This document shows positions 44,896-53,808 of a DNA stretch of 64,000 nt, in pieces. Each line of letters starts with the position of its first letter. The stretch's first letter is position 1. This DNA comes from JBAYIE01 sp965279165 (lineage in GTDB: Bacteria; Bacteroidota; Bacteroidia; UKL13-3). Location of the stretch: positions 1,736,001 to 1,800,000 of the forward strand of contig OZ257140.1 in the NCBI GenBank assembly GCA_965279165.1. The letters run 5' to 3'. The translations under genes and the position numbers were made by a program. The notes under the pieces are model-generated. The model saw nothing but the letters and a program-made list of their open reading frames with translations, was not told the DNA's origin and did no database searches.

Positions 44896-46567
44896 AAGTG
44901 AGTTTGATTTTTTTTAATTGGTTTAAAATGCGCGCATTGTCCTTCATATCGATTTTAATTTCGAGTACTGCAGCGCCGGTTGAAGGTTGAAAGAAAAAAG
45001 GCAATATTTTTTCGAGCGATTTGTAGTTGTTGCAAAAGTGGTATTTCAAATCGAATGCTTCTGCTACTTGTTTGATCTTATTTTTTTGCGGTGTGGTAAA
45101 CCACGAAAGTTTATCCGGATATTTTCCCGGACCTTCAATGCGTGTAAATATCCCACCTCCTTCGTTGTTGATGATAATTACGCGAAGGTTATTTGGCATA
45201 TACCCATTCCAAAACGCATTTTTATCGTATAGAAATGCCAGGTCGCCGGTAATTAAAACGGTTAGTTTATTGTTGGCAATGGCAGCGCCAACTGCAGTTG
45301 AACTGCAACCATCAATTCCGCTTGTACCCCTGTTTCCATGGATGGTCCAGCTGGTGTTCAACTGTCCAAGGGTATTTGCATATCGAACCACACTGCTGTT
45401 GGCAAGTTGTACATTAATGGCATCCGGCATCGATTTAAAAATGGCAGACATGGCTCCCAATTCATTAAACGGCGCTTGGCGAATAAAAGGATTTAATTTG
45501 AGTTCGGCCTGAATGTTTGCATATTCCCAAAGCATGCGAAACGTTGGATTGCTGCCGGTGGGCAAGGTAAACTGTTCGAGAAACCGAGCAGGCAAGGTGG
45601 AAATATAATCGGTAACATTACCGTAGGTATTTACTTTTAAGCCATCGGGTTGAATGCGAAAATGCAAAGCAGGACGAATGGACTTAAGCCATAATTTTAA
45701 ATTTTTGGAAACCAGGGGTCCGCCAAAAGAAATTAAAATGTCGGGTTGTAAATCTTTTTTGATGGGATCGTTGCTTTGGGAAAGGATTAGGTCGTACATA
45801 GGTGCGGTGCACAAACTTTGTTTGTTGCTTAATACATCGCATAAAATTACGGCATTGGTGCGCTCTTTCCAGTTTCGTAAAACGGTATACAAGTTGTTGT
45901 TTACAGGCAGTTGACCAACCAGAATAATTATTTTAGGGTTTTTAATTTGGAGCGTTTTTTTATCAGAAATTTTCCAATCCGGGTGTTGGGGTAATTTAAT
46001 TGCTTTGGTGGTTTTTGGGGATAATCCGAATGCATGTTCGTAAAGGGGTTCCCGCAAAGGAATATTGATATGAACCGGACCCGGAACCGGGAATGTAGTT
46101 GCCAAAAGAGCTTCTTCGCCCAATTGATAGGCTTGTTTCAGACTTAAATCTTCTGAAAAAACATAGCTCTGTTTGCAATTTTTTTCAAAAACATGGTCTT
46201 GATTTATCATTTGTCCGTCCTGTTGGTTTAATAATTCGGGCGGACGATCGGCTGTAAGCACCAGCAATGGTATTTGTTGGTAAAGGGCTTCGGCAATGGC
46301 AGGATAAAAGTTAAGCGCTGCCGTTCCGGAAGTGCAAATAAGTACCGTAGGGAGGAGGGTTTGTTGCGCCATACCTAACGCCATGTAGGCTGCACTGCGT
46401 TCATCTATAACCGAATAGCAGGTAAAAGCAGGATTTTGCGTGAAGGCAAAAACAAGTGGCGCGGATCGGGAACCCGGACAAATAACCACATGTTTAACGC
46501 CATATGCAGCACATAATTTTGAAATTTCGGAAAGGTTTTCGTGCACTTTTTCTTGTTTCTGAAACAA
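44885..46567 (-). CDS. menD: 2-succinyl-5-enolpyruvyl-6-hydroxy-3-cyclohexene-1-carboxylate synthase
   Basis: ThDP-dependent enzyme that joins isochorismate and 2-oxoglutarate in menaquinone synthesis. The 560-aa protein shows HVVICPGSRSAPLVFAF with the substrate-binding region, SVIDERSAAYMALGMA with the cofactor-activating Glu, and the ThDP-binding block GNRGTSGIDGCSSTAVGAA, GDLAFLYD, NNEGGGIF. It overlaps menB, which follows, and starts at ATG 46567. A minus-strand TATTTTTG at 46592-46585 may be the -7 element. Confidence 0.95.
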   Translation of the reverse strand: MFQKQEKVHENLSEISKLCAAYGVKHVVICPGSRSAPLVFAFTQNPAFTCYSVIDERSAAYMALGMAQQTLLPTVLICTSGTAALNFYPAIAEALYQQIPLLVLTADRPPELLNQQDGQMINQDHVFEKNCKQSYVFSEDLSLKQAYQLGEEALLATTFPVPGPVHINIPLREPLYEHAFGLSPKTTKAIKLPQHPDWKISDKKTLQIKNPKIIILVGQLPVNNNLYTVLRNWKERTNAVILCDVLSNKQSLCTAPMYDLILSQSNDPIKKDLQPDILISFGGPLVSKNLKLWLKSIRPALHFRIQPDGLKVNTYGNVTDYISTLPARFLEQFTLPTGSNPTFRMLWEYANIQAELKLNPFIRQAPFNELGAMSAIFKSMPDAINVQLANSSVVRYANTLGQLNTSWTIHGNRGTSGIDGCSSTAVGAAIANNKLTVLITGDLAFLYDKNAFWNGYMPNNLRVIIINNEGGGIFTRIEGPGKYPDKLSWFTTPQKNKIKQVAEAFDLKYHFCNNYKSLEKILPFFFQPSTGAAVLEIKIDMKDNARILNQLKKIKLTYAK

Positions 46568-46584
46568 TAAATATTTCAGGGAGT

Positions 46585-46592
46585 CAAAAATA
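46585..46592 (-). promoter_or_regulatory. Putative -7 element for menD-menB
   Basis: Plus-strand CAAAAATA is TATTTTTG on the minus strand and lies 18 bp before the menD start. No -33 TTG was seen at the ideal spacing. Confidence 0.4.
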
Positions 46593-46628
46593 TCGTTTCA
46601 AATGGTTATGAAAAATAAAATCATTGGC

Positions 46629-46636
46629 TATTTTTG
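46629..46636 (+). promoter_or_regulatory. Putative -7 element for the DUF4468 gene
   Basis: TATTTTTG matches TAnnTTTG and lies 37 bp before the ATG at 46674. It is divergent from the menD promoter. Confidence 0.4.
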
Positions 46637-46673
46637 GCAGTTATTAGATTTAACCAAACCCGACCCGACATAA

Positions 46674-47387
46674 ATGAAAAAAATCATATTGCTACTTTTG
46701 GTTGTCATTATTGCCATTGGCTCTGCAGATGCGCAAAAAAGAAAGAGAAAGAAGAAGAAGAAAAAACCGGTGGTGATTGAGCAGCCTGCACCGGAGCCAC
46801 CTCCTGAAATTCCAATTGATACCATGCCACCGCCACCACCGCCGGTGATTGACTCGCCTGTTGTGGAAGAACCAACGGTGAAACCATACGAAAGAATTAA
46901 ACTCAATTTTGACTCGACCAGTAACCTGATTTATTACGATGGGGTGGTTGAACAGGCTGAAAGTTCTTCTGATTCGTTGTACCTGAGAACCAAAAAATGG
47001 GCAGCAAAAACCTTTGTTGGCGGAGGCAAAGCTTTGTTTGAGGTTGATAAAAAGGCCCAAAAAGTTGTTATTAATGGGGTTTTACCGGCATATAACTACA
47101 GCAATAAGTACGCTAAAAAGGCAATTGGCCGCTATCAGTTTAAAATGACCATTTGGTATAAAGAAGAAAGATACAAGTACCATATCAGCAATTTTGTACA
47201 CGAAGGAAGCAAGGGAAATATCGGTGCTTCACCACGAAACTATTTTGAATATTATTATACCACCACCAACAATATCAAGGCAAGTGATCAGATTCTGCGA
47301 TATGCCGATAAGGATATCAAAGAAATGATTGAGGACTTCAAGAAAAGCATGAAGGAGCCACCTGAGAATACGGAAGATGAGTGGTGA
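46674..47387 (+). CDS. Exported DUF4468-like protein with Lys/Arg and polyproline tracts
   Basis: A 237-aa exported protein of unknown function. A signal peptide (MKKIILLLLVVIIAIGSADA) is followed at once by a Lys/Arg block (KRKRKKKKKK) and a Pro/Glu stretch ending in six prolines. The C-terminal ~160 residues resemble DUF4468, a Bacteroidota family with a TATA-box-binding-like fold. Seen in it are LIYYDGVVE, DSLYLRTKKWAAKTF, VVINGVLPAYN, YQFKMTIWYKEERYKYHISNF and an acidic tail. It is divergent from menD. Downstream there is no terminator before the satellite-like array. Confidence 0.78.
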   Translation: MKKIILLLLVVIIAIGSADAQKRKRKKKKKKPVVIEQPAPEPPPEIPIDTMPPPPPPVIDSPVVEEPTVKPYERIKLNFDSTSNLIYYDGVVEQAESSSDSLYLRTKKWAAKTFVGGGKALFEVDKKAQKVVINGVLPAYNYSNKYAKKAIGRYQFKMTIWYKEERYKYHISNFVHEGSKGNIGASPRNYFEYYYTTTNNIKASDQILRYADKDIKEMIEDFKKSMKEPPENTEDEW

Positions 47388-47571
47388 ATAATGATGATGG
47401 AGAGGCTTGGGAGATAGTGTTTAAGTACTAAGTACTGAGTGTTTTAGTGGTAGGTGTTGAGGTGTTGAAGTGGTTGGCCCCGAGAAGCTACTCATGTGTG
47501 TTTTAGTACGGGGTGCAATCATCAATTCGGTTGCCAACTCCTGCCTCTTGCCTCCTGCCTTTTGCCTTTCT
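47388..47571. other. Non-coding lead-in to the tandem array
   Basis: No gene. It carries short microrepeats of the same style as the array (GTGTTGAGGTGTTGAAG, CTGCCTCTTGCCTCCTGCC), suggesting degenerated edge material. Confidence 0.5.
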
Positions 47572-48596
47572 AAAATACTAAGTGTTGAGGTGTTGAATTT
47601 GGGTGCTAATTAACAACATGGTTTCAAATGAATTTCTCAATGATAATGTTGGAAAGCAGAAAGCAATCAGTCGAAAGTCCAAAGCATTCAGTCATAAGTC
47701 GAATGACCAATGACTACTGACTAATGCCCATTACCCATTACATTCTTAAAGTGTTGAAGTGTTAAGGTGTTGAAGTGTTGAAGTGGGGTGCTAATTAACA
47801 ACATGGTTTCAAATGAATTTCTCAATGATAATGTTGGAAAGCAGAAAGCAATCAGTCGAAAGTCCAAAGCATTCAGTCATAAGTCGAATGACCAATGACA
47901 ACTGACTAATGTCTATTACCCATTACATTCTTAAAGTGTTGAAGTGTATAGGTGTTGAAGTGGGGTGCTAATTAACAACATGGTTTCAAATGAATTTCTC
48001 AATGATAATGTTGGAAAGCAGAAAGCAATCAGTCGAAAGTCCAAAGCATTCAGTCATAAGTCGAATGACCAATGACAACTGACTAATGCCTATTACCCAT
48101 TACATTCTTAAAGTGTTGAAGTGTTAAAGTGTTGAAGTTGGGTGCTAATTAACAACATGGTTTCAAATGAATTTCTCAATGATAATGTTGGAAAGCAGCA
48201 AGCAATCAGTCGAAAGTCCAAAGCATTCAGTCATAAGTCGAATGACCAATGACAACTGACTAATGCCCATTACCCATTACATTCTTAAAGTGTTGAAGTG
48301 TTAAGGTGTTGAAGTGGGGTGCTAATTAACAACATGGTTTCAAATGAATTTCTCAATGATAATGTTGGAAAGCAGAAAGCAATCAGTCGAAAGTCCAAAG
48401 CATTCATTCATAAGTCGAATGACCAATGACAACTGACTAATGCCCATTACCCATTACATTCTTAAAGTGTTGAAGTGTTAAGGTGTTGAAGTGGGGTGCT
48501 AATTAACAACATGGTTTCAAATGAATTTCTCAATGATAATGTTGGAAAGCAGAAAGCAATCAGTCGAAAGTCCAAAGCATTCAGTCATAAGTCGAA
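47572..48596. repeat. 177-bp satellite-like tandem array, left part (6 monomers)
   Basis: Six direct monomers precede the IS element. The marker GGGTGCTAATTAACAACATG starts at 47601, 47786, 47963, 48140, 48317 and 48494, so the period is exactly 177 bp after the first two. Monomers carry private variants that define types. A has GTGTATAGGTG. B has TTAAAGTGTTGAAGTTGGG and AGCAGCAAGC. C has CATTCATTCAT. D has TTAAGG with CATTCAGTC. The order here is C-like, D-like, A, B, C, D. Inside each monomer an 8-bp microrepeat (GTGTTGAA) and a 7-bp microrepeat (TGACCAA, TGACAAC, TGACTAA) are visible. All frames contain stops. Confidence 0.92.
48594..48596 (+). repeat. Left 3-bp target site duplication of the IS element
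   Basis: GAA, repeated as GAA at 49910-49912. In intact monomers the sequence is a single ...GTCGAATGACC, so GAA was duplicated on insertion. Confidence 0.8.
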
Positions 48597-48624
48597 TGAA
48601 CATCCCTGAATAAGGTTGACCGGT

Positions 48625-49461
48625 TTAAACTAAGACTTCATCATCAAAAATAGTAATATTAGGGATAGAATTGAATTGATTATTTAACCATTTGTTTTCA
48701 AAGTCTACTGGACTAAGTTTTCCAAGATTATTATGTGGTCGAATATTGTTGTAATGAGTTACTGCATTCTTTACGCACTTCTTAATCTGACATAGGTTTT
48801 TCGGTTTCCAATAATCTAAATATTCTTCTTTGATAGTTCTGTTAATTCGTTCAGCATATGCGTTATCTTGTGCTTTAAGTGCCATACTTAATTGACAATT
48901 ATTATCCTTCAATACATTCACATAGTCTCCATATTCATATTGACTTCCTCTATCTGAATGATGAATAATCGGAGCTTTATTGTGCACCAATGCTCCCTTT
49001 AAAGCCTTCATATTTGCAGTTGCCCGCATATTATCAGAGACTTGATAACCTACGATTTTCTTAGTATAAACATCTATGATGAATACCGCATAGCAGAAGT
49101 GATCTCCAGCATCAATGTATGTTATGTCGGATTGCCAAATCATGGAAGGGGCATTAATCCTCATCCCTTTGATTAGGTTTGGATAGTGTTTATTGCCTGA
49201 ATAAGTTGTCCTTCTAAAATTCCGCTTCTTCTTGATTCTAAAACCTAAATCCATCAGAAGTTCTATAAATCGATCCCTTCCAATAAATTCTGGCTTTAGT
49301 GTGTAATACATCTTTTCAACCCCACAACCAGGGTGTTCTTGCCTTAACTCCTCAGCTTCCATTACAAGCGCTTTTGTAGCCTTATTAAAAGCTAATTGTC
49401 GCATGGCATATTGATTAACAGCTTGTTTGCTTATTCCAACTTCTTTGTAAAGCTGATTCAT
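48625..49461 (-). CDS. IS3-family transposase OrfB (DDE integrase domain)
   Basis: A 278-aa catalytic transposase part. The N-terminal HTH_21 region (HPGCGVEKMYYTLKP) is followed by the rve integrase core. The DDE triad is visible in WQSDITYI, HHSDRGSQYEYGDYV and NAYAERINRTIKEEYL. It lies in the -1 frame relative to orfA, as expected for IS3-family fusion by programmed frameshift. It also has its own ATG at 49461. The reading frame is complete, so the element may be functional. Confidence 0.94.
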   Translation of the reverse strand: MNQLYKEVGISKQAVNQYAMRQLAFNKATKALVMEAEELRQEHPGCGVEKMYYTLKPEFIGRDRFIELLMDLGFRIKKKRNFRRTTYSGNKHYPNLIKGMRINAPSMIWQSDITYIDAGDHFCYAVFIIDVYTKKIVGYQVSDNMRATANMKALKGALVHNKAPIIHHSDRGSQYEYGDYVNVLKDNNCQLSMALKAQDNAYAERINRTIKEEYLDYWKPKNLCQIKKCVKNAVTHYNNIRPHNNLGKLSPVDFENKWLNNQFNSIPNITIFDDEVLV

Positions 49462-49469
49462 CGAATAAG

Positions 49470-49868
49470 TTACTTTTTCTTGGTTCTGCCGGAACCAGTT
49501 GATTGTGGGGTGTTGAAGTTTTTTTTGATATCTATTTTTAGATCATCTTTAGCAATCTCAATCATCTTTTCCAAAAAATCTATCTTGATTTGCTTCTGAC
49601 CAACCATTTGTTCGAGCTCCTTTATCCTTTGCTCAAGTTGCTTTAGCTTATCCATACTACTTGTTTTAAATTCTATGACTCGATACCCCCTTTCATTAAA
49701 AGTAGAGTATTTATAAATCCAATTGTAAATGCTCGCATCTGAGACCCCATAAAGTCGCTCGAGTTGATGAACACTGAATTTGCCTCCTTCAAACAAGGAT
49801 ACTAATTCCTTTTTAAATTCCTCTGAATAATGTCGTTGCTTCTGAATTTGTTTTAAATTTGCTTTCAT
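49470..49868 (-). CDS. IS3-family transposase OrfA (HTH protein)
   Basis: A 132-aa DNA-binding protein. The helix-turn-helix is in RHYSEEFKKELVSLFEGGKFSVHQLERLYGVSDASIYNWIYKY (about residues 13-55), followed by a leucine-zipper coiled coil (DKLKQLEQRIKELEQMV, about 74-100). It ends in ...GRTKKK just before TAA. The A-rich AAGAAAAAG at this point is the probable frameshift site to reach orfB. A perfect hairpin (TGGTTC, CGGCA loop, GAACCA) lies immediately upstream of it. Confidence 0.93.
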   Translation of the reverse strand: MKANLKQIQKQRHYSEEFKKELVSLFEGGKFSVHQLERLYGVSDASIYNWIYKYSTFNERGYRVIEFKTSSMDKLKQLEQRIKELEQMVGQKQIKIDFLEKMIEIAKDDLKIDIKKNFNTPQSTGSGRTKKK

Positions 49869-49909
49869 ATAAATTGACTTTTATGGTCAACCTATACCAG
49901 GGACATACA

Positions 49910-51552
49910 GAATGACCAATGACAACTGACTAATGTCTATTACCCATTACATTCTTAAAGTGTTGAAGTGTATAGGTGTTGAAGTGGGGTGCTAATTAAC
50001 AACATGGTTTCAAATGAATTTCTCAATGATAATGTTGGAAAGCAGAAAGCAATCAGTCGAAAGTCCAAAGCATTCAGTCATAAGTCGAATGACCAATGAC
50101 AACTGACTAATGCCTATTACCCATTACATTCTTAAAGTGTTGAAGTGTTAAAGTGTTGAAGTTGGGTGCTAATTAACAACATGGTTTCAAATGAATTTCT
50201 CAATGATAATGTTGGAAAGCAGCAAGCAATCAGTCGAAAGTCCAAAGCATTCAGTCATAAGTCGAATGACCAATGACAACTGACTAATGCCCATTACCCA
50301 TTACATTCTTAAAGTGTTGAAGTGTTAAGGTGTTGAAGTGGGGTGCTAATTAACAACATGGTTTCAAATGAATTTCTCAATGATAATGTTGGAAAGCAGA
50401 AAGCAATCAGTCGAAAGTCCAAAGCATTCATTCATAAGTCGAATGACCAATGACAACTGACTAATGCCCATTACCCATTACATTCTTAAAGTGTTGAAGT
50501 GTTAAGGTGTTGAAGTGGGGTGCTAATTAACAACATGGTTTCAAATGAATTTCTCAATGATAATGTTGGAAAGCAGAAAGCAATCAGTCGAAAGTCCAAA
50601 GCATTCAGTCATAAGTCGAATGACCAATGACAACTGACTAATGTCTATTACCCATTACATTCTTAAAGTGTTGAAGTGTATAGGTGTTGAAGTGGGGTGC
50701 TAATTAACAACATGGTTTCAAATGAATTTCTCAATGATAATGTTGGAAAGCAGAAAGCAATCAGTCGAAAGTCCAAAGCATTCAGTCATAAGTCGAATGA
50801 CCAATGACAACTGACTAATGCCTATTACCCATTACATTCTTAAAGTGTTGAAGTGTTAAAGTGTTGAAGTTGGGTGCTAATTAACAACATGGTTTCAAAT
50901 GAATTTCTCAATGATAATGTTGGAAAGCAGCAAGCAATCAGTCGAAAGTCCAAAGCATTCAGTCATAAGTCGAATGACCAATGACAACTGACTAATGCCC
51001 ATTACCCATTACATTCTTAAAGTGTTGAAGTGTTAAGGTGTTGAAGTGGGGTGCTAATTAACAACATGGTTTCAAATGAATTTCTCAATGATAATGTTGG
51101 AAAGCAGAAAGCAATCAGTCGAAAGTCCAAAGCATTCATTCATAAGTCGAATGACCAATGACAACTGACTAATGCCCATTACCCATTACATTCTTAAAGT
51201 GTTGAAGTGTTAAGGTGTTGAAGTGGGGTGCTAATTAACAACATGGTTTCAAATGAATTTCTCAATGATTATGTTGGAAAGCAGAAAGCAATCGGTCGAA
51301 AGTCCAAAGCATTCAGTCATAAGTCGAATGACCAATGACCAATGACAACTGACTAATGCCTATTACCCATTACATTCTTAAAGTGTTGAAGTGTTAAAGT
51401 GTTGAAGTTGGGTGCTAATTAACAACATGGTTTCAAATGAATTTCTCAATGATAATGTTGGAAAGCAGCAAGCAATCAGTCGAAAGTCCAAAGCATTCAG
51501 TCATAAGTCGAATGACCAATGACAACTGACTAATGCCTATTACCCATTACCC
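49910..51552. repeat. 177-bp satellite-like tandem array, right part (9 monomers)
   Basis: The continuation after the IS has marker starts at 49987, 50164, 50341, 50518, 50695, 50872, 51049, 51226 and 51410. Spacing is 177 bp except the last step (184 bp, one extra 7-bp ACCAATG unit). Types run A, B, C, D, A, B, C, D*, B. The 708-bp spacing of A to A (49987, 50695), B to B (50164, 50872) and C to C (50341, 51049) shows a four-monomer higher-order repeat. Monomer D* at 51226 has private changes (TGATTATG, ATCGGTCG) and an A-like tail. No coding frame crosses the array although 177 is a multiple of three. Confidence 0.92.
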
Positions 51553-51574
51553 AAACCCCATTCCCCAATAACAT

Positions 51575-52597
51575 TTAAATTAGCGAATCGCTCAATAATT
51601 CAATCTCTGTTTTAGCCGATTTATTGTTGTATACGATATTATAAACGGCACGCGCAATAGGCATATCCACTTTGAGTTTGTTGTCGTTTAGTTCGAACAG
51701 ACTTTTTGTGGCATAATAGCCTTCGGCAATCATTTTCATTTCGAGTTGGGCGGAAGCAACGCTGTAACCTTTTCCCATCATCATTCCGAAGGTGCGGTTG
51801 CGGCTATGTTGCGAGTAGGCGGTTACCAATAAATCGCCCAAGTAAGCAGAGTGATTTATTTCTCTCGGGTGTACTTTTATCGCAAATAAAAATCGTTCCA
51901 TTTCGCGAATGGCATTGCTCACCAAGACCGCTTGAAAATTATCGCCATACCCTAGTCCGCTGCAAATACCGCTTGCAACGGCATAAATATTTTTTAGGAC
52001 TGCTCCATATTCGGTTCCGGTAATATCGTCAGATAAAATAGTTTTGATATAACGGCAAGCAAGCAAGGAAGCAAAGTGTGATACAAGATCCTGATCTATT
52101 CCGGCAATGGTTAGGTAAGAAAGTTTTTCTGATGCCACCTCTTCTGCATGGCATGGTCCCGAAATAACCATCATATTTTTTTGAGGAACAGCGAACTCCG
52201 AAGCCAGATAATCGGCCACAATTTGGCGGCTATGTGGCAATAAACCTTTGATAGCAGAAACGATATATTTATCTTTTAGTTGTTCGGGGGTAATATTTTC
52301 GAAGGCTTGTTTTAAAAAGGCCGAAGGAACGGCAAGCACCAGGAGGTCGCAATTTTTAATTACAAAGGCAAGGTCGTTGGTAACGGTAACCACATCGGGT
52401 TTTATTTCGACCGTGCTGATATAATTGGGGTTATGTTTGTTATGGATGATGTAGTCGGCTGTTTCTTTGGAGCGCACCCACCAATACAGGTTATGTATTT
52501 TGGTTCCGTTACTTTTATGCTCGCTAAGCATTTTGGTTATGGCGGTTCCCCAACTGCCACCACCTATAACTGCAATATTCGAAGGTTGCTTGTTCAT
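51575..52597 (-). CDS. gpsA: Glycerol-3-phosphate dehydrogenase (NAD(P)+)
   Basis: Makes sn-glycerol 3-phosphate from dihydroxyacetone phosphate for phospholipid synthesis. The NAD-binding loop GGGSWGTAI is at about residues 12-20. YIVSAIKGLLPHSRQ and MMVISGPCHAEEVA contribute to the active site. The C-terminal GTEYGAVLKNIYAVASGICSGLGYGDN block is diagnostic and contains the catalytic Lys. At 340 aa it has normal length. Its 3' end is 23 bp from the array edge. It is the last clear core gene before the defence island. Confidence 0.96.
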   Translation of the reverse strand: MNKQPSNIAVIGGGSWGTAITKMLSEHKSNGTKIHNLYWWVRSKETADYIIHNKHNPNYISTVEIKPDVVTVTNDLAFVIKNCDLLVLAVPSAFLKQAFENITPEQLKDKYIVSAIKGLLPHSRQIVADYLASEFAVPQKNMMVISGPCHAEEVASEKLSYLTIAGIDQDLVSHFASLLACRYIKTILSDDITGTEYGAVLKNIYAVASGICSGLGYGDNFQAVLVSNAIREMERFLFAIKVHPREINHSAYLGDLLVTAYSQHSRNRTFGMMMGKGYSVASAQLEMKMIAEGYYATKSLFELNDNKLKVDMPIARAVYNIVYNNKSAKTEIELLSDSLI

Positions 52598-52886
52598 GAA
52601 GCGAAGATAAAAAAAGGATTGGAAGTATGGATGTGGGGGAAAGTGAAGTTGAAATAGTGGAGTTGTTTAAAATATAATTTGATGGTTGTGGGATTGGGAA
52701 TTTCGATAAAAAGGATAAATTGTATTTGAATTGATTGTAGACGTAATTTAGAGAGGACTAAATATAACAATAATAGCAATTAAAAAACAGGAGGTATGGA
52801 TTAGTGTTTATGCAATAAGTTGGTAATTGTATAGGCGATATTATGAAGTGGGAATAAAAACTTATGCGTAAATTATTTCATTATCT

Positions 52887-53807
52887 ATGGATAAACATGA
52901 AGCACTTGAAAAATTAAGAGGCCATTCAAAAAATCTATCTGCTGTTTCTTACGAAGATATTGTAAACCTTATGAAAAATGGTATAAAACAAATTCCAATA
53001 CCAACAGCAAAAGTTAAGAAGAAGGCGCACATTGACAGAGCAAGGCCAAATAAGGGTCGTGACCTTTATGAGCATGTCGACAGACTCGGATATATAAAGG
53101 ATCAAGAAACAATTGACAATAAACTTGTAGAATTCGGAAGGGCAAATTGTCCACACCAAGTTATGTTTTATGGTGCCGTTGAGACTTCTGTGATAGACAA
53201 ACAAAGGCTTACCGCAATTGCAGAAACCTCAGATTTATTTAGGGAGAACAAAAACTGTCCAGAAGGTAAATACTATACTGTAAGCCGGTGGGAAACTTTA
53301 GACGAGTTTCTTGTTGTAGAGGTTGTTTTCTCCGAATACGCTTTAAAGTACAACCCCGACATTCAGAAGTCGTACGAGAAGCAAAAACAATTTCTTCAAT
53401 CGCTTGGTTTAGACCAAAAAGACATCGACTTTCATTTGGACTTTTTGAAATTTATTAGTGAAGAATTTTCAAAAAAAGTAGCCAATCCAAATGATTACAA
53501 AATAACTGCCGCCTATACAAATATAGCTTTACAGCATCTTGATGTAATAGGAATAGCTTACCCAAGTGTACAGACAGAATACTTTGGCGTAAATGTAGTT
53601 TTGACCCCTGAGGGTGTTAAAAAATATTTAAAACCAATCCTTTGCAGTACTCAAATTGTTTATAGAAGTGCGGGAAATACCATCATTGCCAATGGTGAAC
53701 ATTATTGTGACACAATTGATGAATCTAAGAATCTTGAATGGAAAGATTCAGACAAATCAATTTTAACGGATTATAAAGAAGTAAAAACGCAATTGAAAAT
53801 AACATAA
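52887..53807 (+). CDS. RES-like domain protein (candidate toxin/defence effector)
   Basis: A 306-aa soluble protein. Three blocks resemble the RES fold of ParS/RES toxins, which degrade NAD+: DRARPNKG near residue 50 (Arg), QVMFYGAVETSV near 91-102 (Glu), and GIAYPSVQTEYFGVNVVLTPEGVKKYL near 222-248 (Ser227). The spacing and motif order (R, E, S) agree, but overall similarity is remote and no Xre-type antitoxin gene is adjacent. It is the first gene of a defence island. I infer an NAD-targeting effector or an inactive relative. Confidence 0.5.
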   Translation: MDKHEALEKLRGHSKNLSAVSYEDIVNLMKNGIKQIPIPTAKVKKKAHIDRARPNKGRDLYEHVDRLGYIKDQETIDNKLVEFGRANCPHQVMFYGAVETSVIDKQRLTAIAETSDLFRENKNCPEGKYYTVSRWETLDEFLVVEVVFSEYALKYNPDIQKSYEKQKQFLQSLGLDQKDIDFHLDFLKFISEEFSKKVANPNDYKITAAYTNIALQHLDVIGIAYPSVQTEYFGVNVVLTPEGVKKYLKPILCSTQIVYRSAGNTIIANGEHYCDTIDESKNLEWKDSDKSILTDYKEVKTQLKIT

Positions 53808-53808
53808 C

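Larger units (their letters stand above)
48597..49909 (-). mobile_element. IS3-family insertion sequence (IS150-like), 1313 bp, intact
   Basis: The left end is TGAACATCCCTGAATAAGG and the complement of the right end is TGTATGTCCCTGGTATAGG. The two continue together into GGTTGACC, giving imperfect terminal inverted repeats of about 25 bp that begin with TG and end with CA. A 3-bp GAA duplication flanks it. Two overlapping-type reading frames, orfA and orfB, lie on the minus strand. If the element and one GAA copy are removed, the distance between the flanking type-A monomers is exactly 708 bp, the array's higher-order period. This confirms the boundaries. Confidence 0.93.

Noticed and set aside
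46628..47060. Minus-strand Gly/Ser-rich frames over the DUF4468 gene
   Set aside because: They are antisense reads of the polyproline and polylysine tracts. The plus-strand gene has a signal peptide and a known domain.
47572..51552. CRISPR array
   Set aside because: The array is made of contiguous 177-bp monomers with no short repeat/unique spacer alternation. Everything between marker sequences is itself repeated, and there are no cas genes.
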